Shown: piece after piece, positions 54,101 through 64,000 of the stretch
Position numbering within the stretch: the first letter of the stretch is position 1
Layout of the letters: each line of letters opens with the position of its first letter
Source of the DNA: Mycobacterium sp. SMC-2
Lineage (GTDB): Bacteria; Actinomycetota; Actinomycetes; Mycobacteriales; Mycobacteriaceae
Direction: 5' to 3'
Assembly (NCBI RefSeq): GCF_025263485.1
Contig: NZ_CP079863.1
Span: 3,038,001-3,102,000, forward strand
DNA: 64,000 bases
Translations under genes and position numbers: made by a program
Notes under the pieces: model-generated
What the model was told of the DNA's origin: nothing
Databases searched by the model: none
What the model saw: only the letters and a program-made list of their open reading frames with translations

Positions 54101-57100
54101 TGGATGCCACGCTTTCGGTCCGGGCGTTGTTCGAGGCGCCGACGATCCGCCAGCTGGCGCCCCGCCTTGACGGGGGCGAGGGCCGGCTGGCGCGGGTGGT
54201 GGCCGGCGCGCGGCCCGCGGTGGTGCCGCTGTCGTTCGCCCAGTCGCGGCTGTGGTTCCTCGATCAGCTGCACGGCTCTTCGCCGGTTCACAACATGGCG
54301 GTCGCGTTGCGTCTGCGCGGGCGCCTGGATGCCGACGTGCTCGGGACTGCACTGGCCGACGTGGTGGCCCGGCACGAAAGTCTGCGCACGATCTTCGTTG
54401 CGCCCGAAGGAGACCCGCAGCAAGTGGTCCTCCCCGCCGGGCACGCGCATTTTGACTGGCAAATCGCCGATGCCACCGGGTGGCCGGCCGGCCGCTTGCT
54501 CGAGGCCATCGACACGGTGGCACACCATTCGTTCGATCTGACTGCTGAGATTCCTTTGCGAGCAACGCTTTTCCGGTTGGGCGTGGATGAGCACGTGTTG
54601 GTGGCGGTGGCCCATCACATTGCCGCCGATGGGTGGTCGATCACGCCGTTGGTGCGTGACTTGGGGGTGGCCTATGCCAGCCGGTGCGCGGGGGAGGCGC
54701 CCGGGTGGGCCGAATTGCCGGTCCAGTACGTGGATTACACGCTATGGCAGCGTGCCCAGTTCGGGGATCTGGAGGACCCGCACAGTGCGATCAGCGCGCA
54801 GCTGGCGTATTGGCTGAATGCGTTGGCGGGGATGCCTGAGCGGCTGGAGTTGCCCACGGATCGGCCGTATCCGTTGGTGGCCGATTATCGGGGCGCGCGG
54901 GTGGCCGTGGAGTGGCCCGCGGAGTTGCAACAACGAGTGAGAGAGGTGGCCGGTGAGCACAATGCAACAAGTTTCATGGTGGTCCAGGCCGCATTGGCGG
55001 TCTTATTTGCCAAGCTGGGTGCGACCTCGGACGTGGCGGTCGGTTTTCCGATCGCCGGGCGCCCTGATCCCGCGCTTGATGAGCTGGTCGGATTTTTCGT
55101 CAACACGTTGGTATTGCGCACCGACCTGGGTGGAAATCCGACCCTGGCTGAGGTGTTGGCCCAGGTTCAACAGCGCAGCCTGGCCGCCTACGAGCACCAA
55201 GACGTGCCCTTCGAAGTCCTCGTCGAACGGCTGCACCCCACCCGCAGCCTCAGCCACCACCCCCTGATCCAAGTAGTCCTCGCCTGGCAGAACCTGCCCT
55301 GGCAGCACAACGGCCCCGCCGCCGGCCTGGCGCTGGGCGATGTGCAGGTCACCCCGGTTCCGGTGGACACCCAGGTCGCCCGCATGGATCTGGTGTTCTC
55401 GCTCGCCGAACGCTGGACCGAGGACGGTCGGCCCGCCGGCATCGGTGGGGCGGTGGAATTCCGCACCGACGTCTACAACACCGCCCGGGTGGAAACGCTG
55501 GTCGAGCGGTTGCATCAGGTGTTGGTCGCCATCACCGCCGACCCGACCCGTCGGTTGTCGTCGATCGATGTGCTCGGTGAGGCCGAGCACGCCCGGGTGG
55601 AGGTGATCGGCAACCGCGCGGCGCTGAACCGGTCCGCGCCGCCGGCGTTGTCGATCCCGGAACTGTTCGCCGCGCAGGTGAAACGCGCTCGCGAGGCGGT
55701 GGCGATCACCGACCGCGAGCGTTGCTGGACCTATGGCGAGGTCGATGAGGTCTCGAATCGGTTGGCGCGCTTGCTGGTTGAGCGTGGCGTCGGGCCGGGG
55801 GAGCGCGTGGCGGTGCTGTTCCCCAGGACGGCCGAGGCCGTCGTGGCGATCCTGGCGGTGCTCAAGACCGGGGCGGCCTACCTGCCAATCGACCCGGGAC
55901 TGCCTTCGGCGCGGATCGAATTCATGCTCGCCGACGGCGCACCGCTGGCCGCGATTGTCGCCCCCGAATTGCGGTCGCGGCTGGACGGGCAGAGCCTGGA
56001 CGTCATCGATTTCGATGACCCGGCCGTCGCATCCCAGTCCGGCGACGGGCTGCCCGCGCCGGGTGCGGACAACGTCGCCTACATCATCTACACTTCCGGG
56101 ACCACCGGCACGCCCAAGGGCGTGGCCGTGCCGCACCGCAACGTCACCCAGCTGCTGCAGTCGGTGGACGACGAGTTCGGCCAGGTGTGGTCGCAATGCC
56201 ATTCGCTGGCGTTCGACTTCTCGGTGTGGGAGATCTTCGGATCGCTGTTGTACGGCGGCCGGCTGGTGATCGTGCCGGACGCGGTGGTGCGCTCCCCGGA
56301 AGAGTTGCACGCCATGCTGGTTCGCGAACAGGTCAGCGTGCTCAGCCAGACGCCGTCGGCGTTCTACGCGCTCGAGGCCGAGCTGGGGCAAGAGGTGATG
56401 CTGGAAACCGTGGTGCTCGGTGGGGAGGCGCTCGAGCCGCACCGGTTGGGCAAGTGGCTGCACAACCACCCGGGGCTGCCGCGGCTGATCAATATGTACG
56501 GGATCACCGAGACCACGGTGCACGCCTCGTTCCGGGAGATCGTCGACGGCGACGTGGCCCGCAACACCAGCCCGATCGGCGTGCCGCTGGCCCACCTGGG
56601 CTTCTTCGTGCTGGACGGGTGGCTGCACCCGGTGCCTGCGGGTGTAAAGGGTGAGCTGTATGTGGCCGGGGACGGTCTGGCGTACGGGTATGTGGGCCGG
56701 TCGGGGCTGACGGCGTCGCGGTTCGTGGCGTGCCCGTTCGGCGGTTGCGGCGCGCGCATGTACCGCACCGGGGACCTGGTGCGGTGGGGTGCCGACGGAC
56801 AACTGCAGTACCTGGGGCGGGCCGACGAGCAGGTCAAGATCCGCGGGTATCGCATCGAGCTGGGCGAAATCCGCTCGGCCCTAATGGCTTTGGGCGGGGT
56901 GGAGCAGGCGGTGGTGCTCGCCCGGGAGGATCGGCCCGGGGACAAGCGCCTGGTCGCCTACATCACCGGTACCGCCGACCCCGCCCCCGTCCGCACCCAG
57001 GTAGCCGACCGGCTGCCGACCTACATGGTCCCCGCGGCGGTCGTCGCACTGGACGAGCTGCCGCTGACCGTCAACGGCAAACTCGACACCCGCGCGCTGC

Positions 57101-60100
57101 CGGCACCCGAATACCAAGACGCCGACCACTACCGCGCGCCGAGCACGGCCGTCGAGGAGATCCTGGCCGGCATCTACGCCCGGGTGTTGGGCCTGGAGCG
57201 GGTCGGCATCGACGACTCCTTCTTCGACCTGGGCGGGGATTCGTTGTCCGCCATGCGCTTGGTGGCGGCGGTCAATACCGGCCTCGACACGCACCTTGAA
57301 GTGCGAACCTTGTTCGAGGCACCCACGATTCGCCAATTGGCGCCCCGTCTCCGTGCGGGCGAGGGCCGGCCCGCCCGCGTGGTGGCCGGCCCGCGGCCGG
57401 CGGTGGTTCCGTTGTCGTTCGCTCAGAACCGGTTGTGGTTCACCGATCAGTTGCAGGGGCCGTCGCCCGTCTACAACCTGGCGGCGGCGATGCAGCTGGA
57501 CGGGCGCCTTGACGTCGACGCGCTCGGGGCGGCGCTGGGCGACGTGGTCGCCCGGCACGAGAGTTTGCGCACGGTGTTCGTCGCACCGGGGGGAACACCC
57601 CAGCAGGTAATAATCCCCGCGGAGCGGGCCGACTTCGGCTGGCGGGTGGTGGATGCCAGCGGCTGGTCGGCGAGCCGCCTGCAGGGCGCCATCGAGGCAA
57701 CGGCGCGTCGCACGTTTGACCTGGCCACCGAAATCCCGTTGCGTGTGGCGCTTTTCCGGGTGGCCGCCGACCGCCACGTGTTGGTGGCCGTCGCCCACCA
57801 CGTCGCCGCCGATGGGTGGTCATTGACGCCGCTGGTGCGCGACCTCGGAGTCGCCTATGCCGGCCGGTGCGCGGGCGAGGCGCCAGCGTGGGCGCCACTG
57901 ACGGTGCAGTACGTCGACTACGCGCTGTGGCAGCGGGGCCGCCTGGGCGAACTGGACGATCCGGACAGCCCCATCGCCGGGCAGCTGCGGTATTGGCACC
58001 ACGCTTTGGCCGACCTGCCCGAGCATCTCGCGCTACCCACCGACCGGCCCTACCCGTCGGTGGCCGACTATCACGGGTCCAGCGTGGCCGTGGAGTGGCC
58101 GGTGGAGTTGCAGCAACGACTGCGCGAGGTGGCTCGCGAACACAATGCGACGAGCTTCATGGTGCTCCAGGCCGCGTTGGCGGTGCTCCTCGCCAAGGTC
58201 AGTGCGACTTCGGATGTGGCAGTGGGCTTTCCGGTCGCCGGTCGGCAAGATCCCGCGTTGGACGAGTTGGTCGGCTTCTTCGTCAACACCTTGGTGCTCC
58301 GCGTCGATCTCGCCGGAAACCCCACGCTCGCAGAGGTGTTGGCCCAGGTGCGGCAGCGCAGCCTGGCCGCCTACGAGAATCAAGACGTGCCCTTCGAGTT
58401 GCTGGTGGAACGGCTCAACCCCGCCCGCAGCCTGACCCATCACCCGTTGGTGCAAGTCATGCTGACCTGGCAGAACAACGGTCCCGCAGAACTCGACCTG
58501 GGCGACGTGCAAGTCACTCCGCTGCCACTGGACACCCGCACGGCCCGAATGGATCTGGTGTTTTCGTTGGCCGAACGGTGGGCCGAGGACGGCCGGCCCG
58601 CCGGCATCGGCGGCGCGGTGGAGTTCCGCACCGACGTGTTCGACACCGAGACCGTCGAGGCCATGGTCAACCGTTTGCAGCGGGTGTTGGTCTCGTTGAC
58701 GACCGACCCGACCCGGCGGCTATCGGCGATTGACCTGCTCGACGAGGCCGAACGCGGCAGGTTCGATGAGGTTGGTAACCGGGTGGTGCTGACGCGGCCG
58801 TGGGTGCCGGTGTCGATTCCGGGGTTGTTCGGCGCGCAGGTGGCGCGTACTCCGGATGCGGTGGCGGTCAGTTTTGGGGGGCGGTCGATGTCGTATCGGG
58901 AGTTGGATGAGGCGGCGAATCGGTTGGCGCATGCGTTGATTGGGTGTGGTGCGGGGCCGGGGGAGTCGGTGGCGGTGTTGTTTTCGCGGTCGGCGGAGGC
59001 GATCGTGGCGATCTTGGGGGTGCTGAAGTCGGGGGCGGCGTATGTGCCGATCGATCCGGCGTTGCCGGCGGCGCGCGTCGAGTTCATGTTGGCCGATGTC
59101 GCGCCGGTGGCGGCGGTGAGTACCGCGGCGCTGGCGGAGAAGTTGGCCGGTTATGTGGTGCCGGTGATCGAGGTGGGCAGCGACGCGCTGGCCGGCCAGC
59201 CTGCCACGGCGCCGCGGGGGCCTGAGCCCGAGGATGTCGCGCACATCATTTACACCTCGGGCACGACTGGGGTGCCCAAGGGGGTGGCGGTCAGCCATGC
59301 CAATGTGACGCGGTTGTTCGAGGTGCCGGTGGTGGGGGTGGCGTTGGCGGCGGGGCAGGTGTGGGCTCAGTTGCATTCGTATGCCTTTGATTTCTCGGTG
59401 TGGGAGATCTGGGGTGCGCTGTTGCATGGTGGGCGGCTGGTGGTGGTGCCCGATGCGGTGGCCCGTTCGCCCAGGGATTTGCATGCCCTGCTGGTGGCTG
59501 AGAAGGTCACGGTGCTTAGTCAGACCCCGGCGGCGGTGCGGATGCTGTCGCCGCAGGGCCTGGAGGCGATGGCGTTGGTGATCGGGGCCGAGCCGGTGGG
59601 CGCGGAGGTGGTGGATCGCTGGGCGCCGGGGCGGGTGATGGTCAATGTGTATGGGCCGACGGAGAGCACGATCTTCGCCTCGGTGAGTGCACCGTTGGTG
59701 GCGAAGTCGGGGGCGCCGGCGATTGGGTCGGCGGTGCCGGGGGCGGCGTTGTTCGTGTTGGATGGCTGGTTGCGTCCGGTGCCGGCCGGGGTGGTCGGCG
59801 AGTTGTATGTGGCTGGGCGTGGTGTCGGGTTGGGTTATGTGCGTCGGGCGGGGTTGAGCGCGTCGCGGTTTGTGGCGTGCCCGTTCGGTGCCCCGGGGCA
59901 GCGGATGTATCGGACCGGGGACCTGGTGTGCTGGGGCCCTGATGGGCAGTTGCGCTATGTCGGGCGCGCTGATGAGCAGGTCAAGATCCGCGGGTATCGC
60001 ATCGAGGTCGGCGAGATCCGTTCGGCGCTGGCCGCACTCGACGGTGTCGAGGAGGCGGCCGTCGTCGTGCGTGAGGACCGCCCCGGCGACAAGCGCCTGG

Positions 60101-63100
60101 TCGGCTACATCACCGGCGCCGCCGACCCCGCCGGGCTGCGCACCCTGCTGGCCCAGCGGCTACCGGGCTACATGGTCCCGGCCGCCGTCGTCGCACTGCC
60201 CGCCCTGCCGGTAACCCTCAACGGCAAACTCGACACCCGCGCCCTGCCCCCGCCCGACTACCAGGACACCGATCACTACCGGGCCCCGACCAACGCGGTC
60301 GAGGAGATCCTGGCCGGCATCTACGCCCAAGTCCTGGGTGTCGAGCGGGTCGGCGCGGATGACTCCTTCTTCGACCTCGGCGGTGATTCGCTCTCCGCGA
60401 TGCGGGTGATCGCGGCAATCAATAGTGGCCTGGATGCCCGTCTTTCGGTGCGTGCGCTGTTCGAAGCGCCCACGGTGGCTCAGTTGGCCCCCCGCATCGG
60501 CACCGGCGGGGGCGGCCTGGCGCCGTTGGTGGCTCGCGACCGCCCGGCGACGGTCCCGCTGTCGTTCGCGCAGTCCCGGTTGTGGTTCATCGACCAACTG
60601 CACGGGCCGTCGCCGGTCTACAACATGGCGGCAGCGCTGCGACTGGGCGGACGCCTCGACACCGGCGCATTGCGTGCCGCGCTGGGCGACGTGGTGGCCC
60701 GCCACGAAAGCCTGCGCACCGTCTTCATCGCGCCGGAGGGAACCCCCCAGCAGATCGTGCTGCCGCCCACGCAATCCGCCGCCAGGTGGGACGTGGTCAA
60801 GACCGAAGGCTGGTCGGCGAGCCGGCTGGACGAGGCCATCGAGGCGGCGGCGCGCTACGCGTTCGATCTGGCGGTCGAGATACCTTTGCGGGCAACGCTT
60901 TTCCAGCTGGGCGTGGATGAGCATGTGTTGGTGGCGGTGGCCCACCACATCGCGGCCGATGGGTGGTCGATCACGCCGTTGGTGCGTGATTTGGGGGTGG
61001 CCTACGCCAGCCGGTGTGCGGGGCGGGCGCCGGGATGGGCTCCGTTGGCGGTGCAATACGTGGATTACACGTTGTGGCAGCGGGCGCAGTTCGGTGATTT
61101 GGGGGATCCGCACAGTGCGATCGCCGCGCAGTTGGCCTACTGGCTGGATGCGCTGGCGGAGATGCCCGAGCGGCTGGAGTTGCCCACGGATCGGCCATAT
61201 CCGTTGGTGGCCGATCATCGGGGCGCGCGGGTCGCCGTGGAGTGGCCGGCGGAGTTGCAGCAGCGGGTGCGTGCGGTGGCCGGCGCGCATAACGCGACCA
61301 GCTTCATGGTGGTGCAGGCCGCGTTGGCGGTGGTGTTGGGCAAGTTGGGTGCGACTTCCGATGTGGCTGTGGGTTTTCCGATTGCCGGGCGGCGCGATCC
61401 CGCGCTCGATGAGGTGGTCGGGTTTTTCGTCAACACGTTGGTGTTGCGCACCGACCTGAGCGGAAATCCCACCGTCGCTGAGCTGGTGACTCAGGTGCAA
61501 CAGCGCAGCCTGGCCGCCTATGAGCACCAGGATGTGCCCTTCGAGGTGCTCGTCGAAAGGCTGCGCCCCACCCGCAGCCTCAGCCACCACCCCCTGATCC
61601 AAGTGGTCCTGGCCTGGCAGAACGACGACTTCACCGACCTGAAGCTGGGCGATCTCGAAGTAACCCCGCTGCCCACCGACACCCGCAGCGCCCAAATGGA
61701 TCTGGTGTTCTCGCTGGCCGAACGCTGGACCGAGGACGGCCGGCCCGCCGGCATCGGCGGCGCGGTGGAATTCCGCACCGACGTGTACAACACCGCCCGT
61801 GTCGAGGCACTGGTCGAGCAGTTGCACCAGGCGTTGGACGCCATGACCGCCGACCCCACGCGGCCCATCTCGTCGATCGATGTGCTCGACGAGGCCGAGC
61901 GCGCCCGTCTCGAGGCGGTCGGCAACCGCGCGGTGCTGAGCCGGCCCGCGCCGGTGGCGGCGTCGATTCCGGAGCTGTTCGCCGCGCACGTGGATCGCGC
62001 CCCGGACGCGGTGGCCATCACCTGCGGGGACCGGTCGTGGACCTACGGCGAGGTGGATGAGTCGTCGAATCGATTGGCACACTTGCTGGTTGAGTACGGC
62101 GCCCGGCCCGGGGAGTGCGTGGGGCTGCTGGCGGAGCGCTCGGCCGAGGCGATCGTGGCGATCCTGGCGGTGCTCAAGACCGGGGCCGCCTACCTGCCCA
62201 TCGACCCGGGGCTCCCCTCGGCCCGCATCGAGTTCATGCTCGCCGATGCCATACCGCTCGCCGCGGTCACCACCGCGGGCGTGCGGTCGCGGCTCGACGG
62301 GTCGGACGTCGCCGTCATCGATTTCGACGACCCAGAAATAGCAACACAATCCAGCGGCCCACTGCCGGCGCCGTCTCCCGAGGACGCCGCGTACATCATC
62401 TACACCTCGGGCACGACCGGGGTGCCCAAGGGCGTGGCCGTCACCCACCACAACGTCACCCAATTGCTGGAGTCGGTGGACGACGAGCTCGAGCTCGGCC
62501 AGGTGTGGTCGCAGTGCCACTCGCTGGCCTTTGACTTCTCGGTGTGGGAGATCTTCGGCGCCCTGCTGCACGGCGGCCGGCTGGTGATCGTGCCCGACGC
62601 CGTGGTCCGTTCACCACAGGACCTGCACACCATGCTGATTCGCGAACAGGTCAGCGTGCTGAGCCACACCCCTTCGGCCGTGGCGGCGTTGTCGCCGCAG
62701 GGTCTGGACTCGGTGGCGACGCTGGTAATGGGTGGGGAGCCGTGCCCGCCCGAGGTGGTGGATCGGTGGGCGCCCGGGCGGGCGATGGTCAACCAATACG
62801 GCCCGACCGAGACCACGATGTATGCGGCGATGACCAGGCCGCTGACCGCGGGAAGCGGAACGCCGCCGATCGGCTCACCGGTACCCGGTGCGGCACTGTT
62901 CGTGCTGGACAAGTGGTTGCGCCCGGTGCCGGTCGGTGTGGTCGGCGAGTTGTATGTGGCCGGGCGCGGCGTGGCGTGCGGGTATGTGGGCCGGTCGGGG
63001 TTGACGGCGTCGCGGTTTGTGGCGTGCCCGTTCGGCGGTTGCGGCGCGCGCATGTACCGCACCGGCGACCTGGCGTGCTGGGGCGCCGATGGGCAACTGC

Positions 63101-64000
63101 AGTACCTGGGCCGGATCGACGAGCAGGTCAAGATCCGCGGGTATCGCATCGAGCTGGGCGAAATCCGCTCGGCCCTAACGGCTTTGGGCGGGGTGGAGCG
63201 GGCGGTGGTGCTCGCCCGGGAGGATCGGCCCGGGGACAAGCGCCTGGTCGCCTACATCACCGGTACCGCCGACCCGGCGGCCGTCCGCGCGCAACTGACG
63301 GACCGGCTTCCCATCTACATGGTCCCGGCCGCGGTCGTCCCGCTGGACGAACTGCCGCTGACACCCAACGGCAAACTGGACACCCGCGCCCTGCCCGCGC
63401 CCGATTATCAAGGCGCCGAACATTACCGCGCTCCCGGCGACGCCGTCGAAGAGATCCTGGCCGGAATCTATGCCCAGGTGCTGGGCGTGGAGCGGGTCGG
63501 GATCGACGACTCCTTCTTCGACCTGGGCGGCGACAGCATCTTGTCGATGCAGGTGGTGGCCCGGGCGCGGGCGGCGGGTGTCCTGTTCCGCCCGCGCGAC
63601 ATCTTCGTCGAGCAGACGGTGGCCCGACTGGCCCGGGTCGCCGGGGTGGCCACCGACGACGACACCGTTGACGACGGTGTCGGTGAGGTCGTCGCCACGC
63701 CGATCATGCGCTGGCTGCAGCAACTGGACGGGCCGGTCGACGAGTTCAACCAGACCATGGTGGTCCAGGCCCCCGCGGGAGTCACCGACGACGACGTCGT
63801 GGCGCTGCTGCAGGCCCTGCTGGACCGGCACCCCATGCTGCGGCTGTGCGTCGACGACGACGGTGCGGGCGGCTGGTCGCTGCAGGTGCCCGAGGCCGGC
63901 GCGGTCGATGCTCGCGGGTGCATGCACACCGTCGGCGCGTTGTCCGCAGAGGCTTTGGTGGCGGCGCGGTCTCTGCTGAACCCGGCCGCGGGGGTGATGC
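51121..64000 (+). CDS. Second giant NRPS, partial: C-A-T-C-A-T-C-A-T-C-A-T-E... (runs off window)
   Basis: One frame is open for 4293 codons from ATG 51121 (in-frame TGA at 51097 just upstream) to the window end. Domains: starter C ([21 protein letters not shown] near 139), A1 near 603, T1 near 980, C2 ([21 protein letters not shown] near 1165), A2 near 1658, T2 near 2040, C3 near 2228, A3 near 2711, T3 near 3085, C4 near 3275, A4 near 3760, T4 near 4136, then an E domain ([10 protein letters not shown]...EFNQTMVV) that is cut off. Modules 1-3 have no E domain and their C domains are of the LCL style, so an L-L-L-D peptide is predicted. Hand-read pockets: A2 D-F-W-S-V-G-M-V-H (Thr); A1 D-F-W-T-V-G-V-M-W, A3 D-F-W-S-V-G-V-I-F and A4 D-F-W-S-V-G-Q-M-Y match no code I know. 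The lipid-starter-type C suggests a lipopeptide. Confidence 0.93.
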   Translation, partial: MGLGEQALPLTRGQLDIWLAQETGHSSTEWQIGLFVRIGGRVQRDALKWAIRQAVEEAEPARASFVEVDGQVFQRANDYPDVELAFHDLSGSGNAIEEARRIALSIQRTPMPFTGPLFRFALFQTRADEFHLFACCHHIIIDGTGVALVGHRIASIYSAIVSAAPIPPAVFGSLRDLVECEANYEASGDYRDDEAYWTQNLPVQDAVPRRALRAAGERDPWPSAPVGLDSGILRRVHMLSQVWGVSETSIITAACALLVRGWSGDGSEVVLDFPVNRRVRPESKTLPGMVAGVVPLVLQVSPELTVADFCKHVDARIRKAVEHQRFPVQALERKARGPAGPAERVSVNFIPSDFTLPFGGVTASASYTNSGQASGFGLIFSSDGDQFFLSTAGVWEPFSSFDVSYLAGRLERVLWALTADTTRRLLSIDVLEESERVCLAGWGNWAVMDRRGWSGRSIPELFAAQAGRAPRAVAMSCAGRSWSYREVDEASNRLARWLVGCGARRGDRVGLLVERSGEAVIALLGVLKAGAAYVPIDPALPAGRVEFLLADAGPVAVVVSAGLRPRLGDFAGVVVEVDDPAIGAQSGAGLVGPAADDVAHVIYTSGTTGVPKGVAVTHRNVTQLFEGLAGSGLLGAGRVWSQCHSLAFDFSVWEIWGALLHGGHLVVVPDAMTRCGDELHALLVGERVSVLTQTPSAVGVLSPRGVEAALVVGAEPCPAHVVDQWAPGRVMVNVYGPTETTMWVSKSAPLTAGSGPPPIGSPVAGAALFVLDAWLRPVPAGVVGELYVAGAGVGVGYVGRAGLTGARFVACPFGAPGARMYRTGDLVWWGPDGQLRYVGRADEQVKIRGYRIELGEIQAALTDLAGVEQAAVVAREDRPGDKRLVAYLTGTADPTLIRAQLAERLPAYMIPAAVIPLATLPLTLNGKLDTHALPEPDYFGDGYRAPATLTEEVLAGIYAKVLGLDRVGVDDSFFDLGGDSLSAMRLVAAVNTGLDATLSVRALFEAPTIRQLAPRLDGGEGRLARVVAGARPAVVPLSFAQSRLWFLDQLHGSSPVHNMAVALRLRGRLDADVLGTALADVVARHESLRTIFVAPEGDPQQVVLPAGHAHFDWQIADATGWPAGRLLEAIDTVAHHSFDLTAEIPLRATLFRLGVDEHVLVAVAHHIAADGWSITPLVRDLGVAYASRCAGEAPGWAELPVQYVDYTLWQRAQFGDLEDPHSAISAQLAYWLNALAGMPERLELPTDRPYPLVADYRGARVAVEWPAELQQRVREVAGEHNATSFMVVQAALAVLFAKLGATSDVAVGFPIAGRPDPALDELVGFFVNTLVLRTDLGGNPTLAEVLAQVQQRSLAAYEHQDVPFEVLVERLHPTRSLSHHPLIQVVLAWQNLPWQHNGPAAGLALGDVQVTPVPVDTQVARMDLVFSLAERWTEDGRPAGIGGAVEFRTDVYNTARVETLVERLHQVLVAITADPTRRLSSIDVLGEAEHARVEVIGNRAALNRSAPPALSIPELFAAQVKRAREAVAITDRERCWTYGEVDEVSNRLARLLVERGVGPGERVAVLFPRTAEAVVAILAVLKTGAAYLPIDPGLPSARIEFMLADGAPLAAIVAPELRSRLDGQSLDVIDFDDPAVASQSGDGLPAPGADNVAYIIYTSGTTGTPKGVAVPHRNVTQLLQSVDDEFGQVWSQCHSLAFDFSVWEIFGSLLYGGRLVIVPDAVVRSPEELHAMLVREQVSVLSQTPSAFYALEAELGQEVMLETVVLGGEALEPHRLGKWLHNHPGLPRLINMYGITETTVHASFREIVDGDVARNTSPIGVPLAHLGFFVLDGWLHPVPAGVKGELYVAGDGLAYGYVGRSGLTASRFVACPFGGCGARMYRTGDLVRWGADGQLQYLGRADEQVKIRGYRIELGEIRSALMALGGVEQAVVLAREDRPGDKRLVAYITGTADPAPVRTQVADRLPTYMVPAAVVALDELPLTVNGKLDTRALPAPEYQDADHYRAPSTAVEEILAGIYARVLGLERVGIDDSFFDLGGDSLSAMRLVAAVNTGLDTHLEVRTLFEAPTIRQLAPRLRAGEGRPARVVAGPRPAVVPLSFAQNRLWFTDQLQGPSPVYNLAAAMQLDGRLDVDALGAALGDVVARHESLRTVFVAPGGTPQQVIIPAERADFGWRVVDASGWSASRLQGAIEATARRTFDLATEIPLRVALFRVAADRHVLVAVAHHVAADGWSLTPLVRDLGVAYAGRCAGEAPAWAPLTVQYVDYALWQRGRLGELDDPDSPIAGQLRYWHHALADLPEHLALPTDRPYPSVADYHGSSVAVEWPVELQQRLREVAREHNATSFMVLQAALAVLLAKVSATSDVAVGFPVAGRQDPALDELVGFFVNTLVLRVDLAGNPTLAEVLAQVRQRSLAAYENQDVPFELLVERLNPARSLTHHPLVQVMLTWQNNGPAELDLGDVQVTPLPLDTRTARMDLVFSLAERWAEDGRPAGIGGAVEFRTDVFDTETVEAMVNRLQRVLVSLTTDPTRRLSAIDLLDEAERGRFDEVGNRVVLTRPWVPVSIPGLFGAQVARTPDAVAVSFGGRSMSYRELDEAANRLAHALIGCGAGPGESVAVLFSRSAEAIVAILGVLKSGAAYVPIDPALPAARVEFMLADVAPVAAVSTAALAEKLAGYVVPVIEVGSDALAGQPATAPRGPEPEDVAHIIYTSGTTGVPKGVAVSHANVTRLFEVPVVGVALAAGQVWAQLHSYAFDFSVWEIWGALLHGGRLVVVPDAVARSPRDLHALLVAEKVTVLSQTPAAVRMLSPQGLEAMALVIGAEPVGAEVVDRWAPGRVMVNVYGPTESTIFASVSAPLVAKSGAPAIGSAVPGAALFVLDGWLRPVPAGVVGELYVAGRGVGLGYVRRAGLSASRFVACPFGAPGQRMYRTGDLVCWGPDGQLRYVGRADEQVKIRGYRIEVGEIRSALAALDGVEEAAVVVREDRPGDKRLVGYITGAADPAGLRTLLAQRLPGYMVPAAVVALPALPVTLNGKLDTRALPPPDYQDTDHYRAPTNAVEEILAGIYAQVLGVERVGADDSFFDLGGDSLSAMRVIAAINSGLDARLSVRALFEAPTVAQLAPRIGTGGGGLAPLVARDRPATVPLSFAQSRLWFIDQLHGPSPVYNMAAALRLGGRLDTGALRAALGDVVARHESLRTVFIAPEGTPQQIVLPPTQSAARWDVVKTEGWSASRLDEAIEAAARYAFDLAVEIPLRATLFQLGVDEHVLVAVAHHIAADGWSITPLVRDLGVAYASRCAGRAPGWAPLAVQYVDYTLWQRAQFGDLGDPHSAIAAQLAYWLDALAEMPERLELPTDRPYPLVADHRGARVAVEWPAELQQRVRAVAGAHNATSFMVVQAALAVVLGKLGATSDVAVGFPIAGRRDPALDEVVGFFVNTLVLRTDLSGNPTVAELVTQVQQRSLAAYEHQDVPFEVLVERLRPTRSLSHHPLIQVVLAWQNDDFTDLKLGDLEVTPLPTDTRSAQMDLVFSLAERWTEDGRPAGIGGAVEFRTDVYNTARVEALVEQLHQALDAMTADPTRPISSIDVLDEAERARLEAVGNRAVLSRPAPVAASIPELFAAHVDRAPDAVAITCGDRSWTYGEVDESSNRLAHLLVEYGARPGECVGLLAERSAEAIVAILAVLKTGAAYLPIDPGLPSARIEFMLADAIPLAAVTTAGVRSRLDGSDVAVIDFDDPEIATQSSGPLPAPSPEDAAYIIYTSGTTGVPKGVAVTHHNVTQLLESVDDELELGQVWSQCHSLAFDFSVWEIFGALLHGGRLVIVPDAVVRSPQDLHTMLIREQVSVLSHTPSAVAALSPQGLDSVATLVMGGEPCPPEVVDRWAPGRAMVNQYGPTETTMYAAMTRPLTAGSGTPPIGSPVPGAALFVLDKWLRPVPVGVVGELYVAGRGVACGYVGRSGLTASRFVACPFGGCGARMYRTGDLACWGADGQLQYLGRIDEQVKIRGYRIELGEIRSALTALGGVERAVVLAREDRPGDKRLVAYITGTADPAAVRAQLTDRLPIYMVPAAVVPLDELPLTPNGKLDTRALPAPDYQGAEHYRAPGDAVEEILAGIYAQVLGVERVGIDDSFFDLGGDSILSMQVVARARAAGVLFRPRDIFVEQTVARLARVAGVATDDDTVDDGVGEVVATPIMRWLQQLDGPVDEFNQTMVVQAPAGVTDDDVVALLQALLDRHPMLRLCVDDDGAGGWSLQVPEAGAVDARGCMHTVGALSAEALVAARSLLNPAAGVM

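Noticed and set aside
34600..64000. Direct repeats throughout the NRPS region, checked as possible CRISPR or tandem repeats
   Set aside because: Repeat spacing equals module spacing and the copies encode conserved NRPS motifs; no short repeat-spacer array exists.

Overview
The window comes from a high-GC mycobacterium. It looks like the lipid/glycan 'envelope' locus of a nontuberculous, glycopeptidolipid (GPL)-producing species. The support is an MmpS/MmpL export set, a DrrABC-type ABC transporter, an MbtH-like protein and a two-protein NRPS whose layout matches the GPL synthetases Mps1/Mps2. The species cannot be fixed from the sequence alone.

Left part (1-6.9 kb): a minus-strand operon with overlapping genes reads sugar nucleotidyltransferase (cut by the window edge), inositol-monophosphatase-like phosphatase, mannitol-1-P-dehydrogenase-like enzyme and enolase-superfamily acid-sugar dehydratase. 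It is headed by a chimeric gene remnant: the 5' end of a second rfbF fused to the 3' end of a TPP enzyme. Divergent from it are an intact TPP-dependent enzyme and an HpcH/HpaI-type aldolase. Together these look like a pathway making an unusual sugar or polyol.

7.2-12.1 kb: two nested IS21-family elements. The outer one (7219-12081, 5-bp target duplication CCATT) has its istA split by an inner one (9225-11866, 6-bp duplication AGCGCC). The inner istA carries a frameshift.

12.4-22.6 kb: CDP-sugar and glycosylation block. It holds a GtrB-like glycosyltransferase, rfbF, rfbH (apparently with an ATT start), rfbG, two GtrA-like flippases, another GT2, a GT87-like membrane glycosyltransferase, GDP-mannose 4,6-dehydratase and a GDP-fucose-synthase-like reductase. 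These can supply CDP-3,6-dideoxy and GDP-6-deoxy sugars and move polyprenyl-linked sugars across the membrane.

22.6-31.8 kb: minus-strand transport operon mmpS4-mmpL4a-mmpL4b-drrA-drrB-drrC, with mostly overlapping stops and starts. A ~760-bp divergent intergenic region separates it from the biosynthetic operon.

32.5-50.7 kb: mbtH, mps1 (C-A-T-E-C-A-T-E-C) and mps2 (A-T-E-C-A-T, then a reductase domain). The assembly line fits D-Phe-D-alloThr-D-Ala-L-alaninol. An in-frame TAG at 49324 separates the last carrier domain from the terminal reductase. A strong hairpin follows.

51.1-64 kb: a second giant NRPS that stays open to the window end and has no stop codon in view. Its order is C-A-T-C-A-T-C-A-T-C-A-T-E..., with one Thr-type module whose DNA is nearly identical to the Thr module of mps1. 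This is a candidate for an additional, possibly undescribed lipopeptide with an L-L-L-D pattern, and is the most interesting part of the window.
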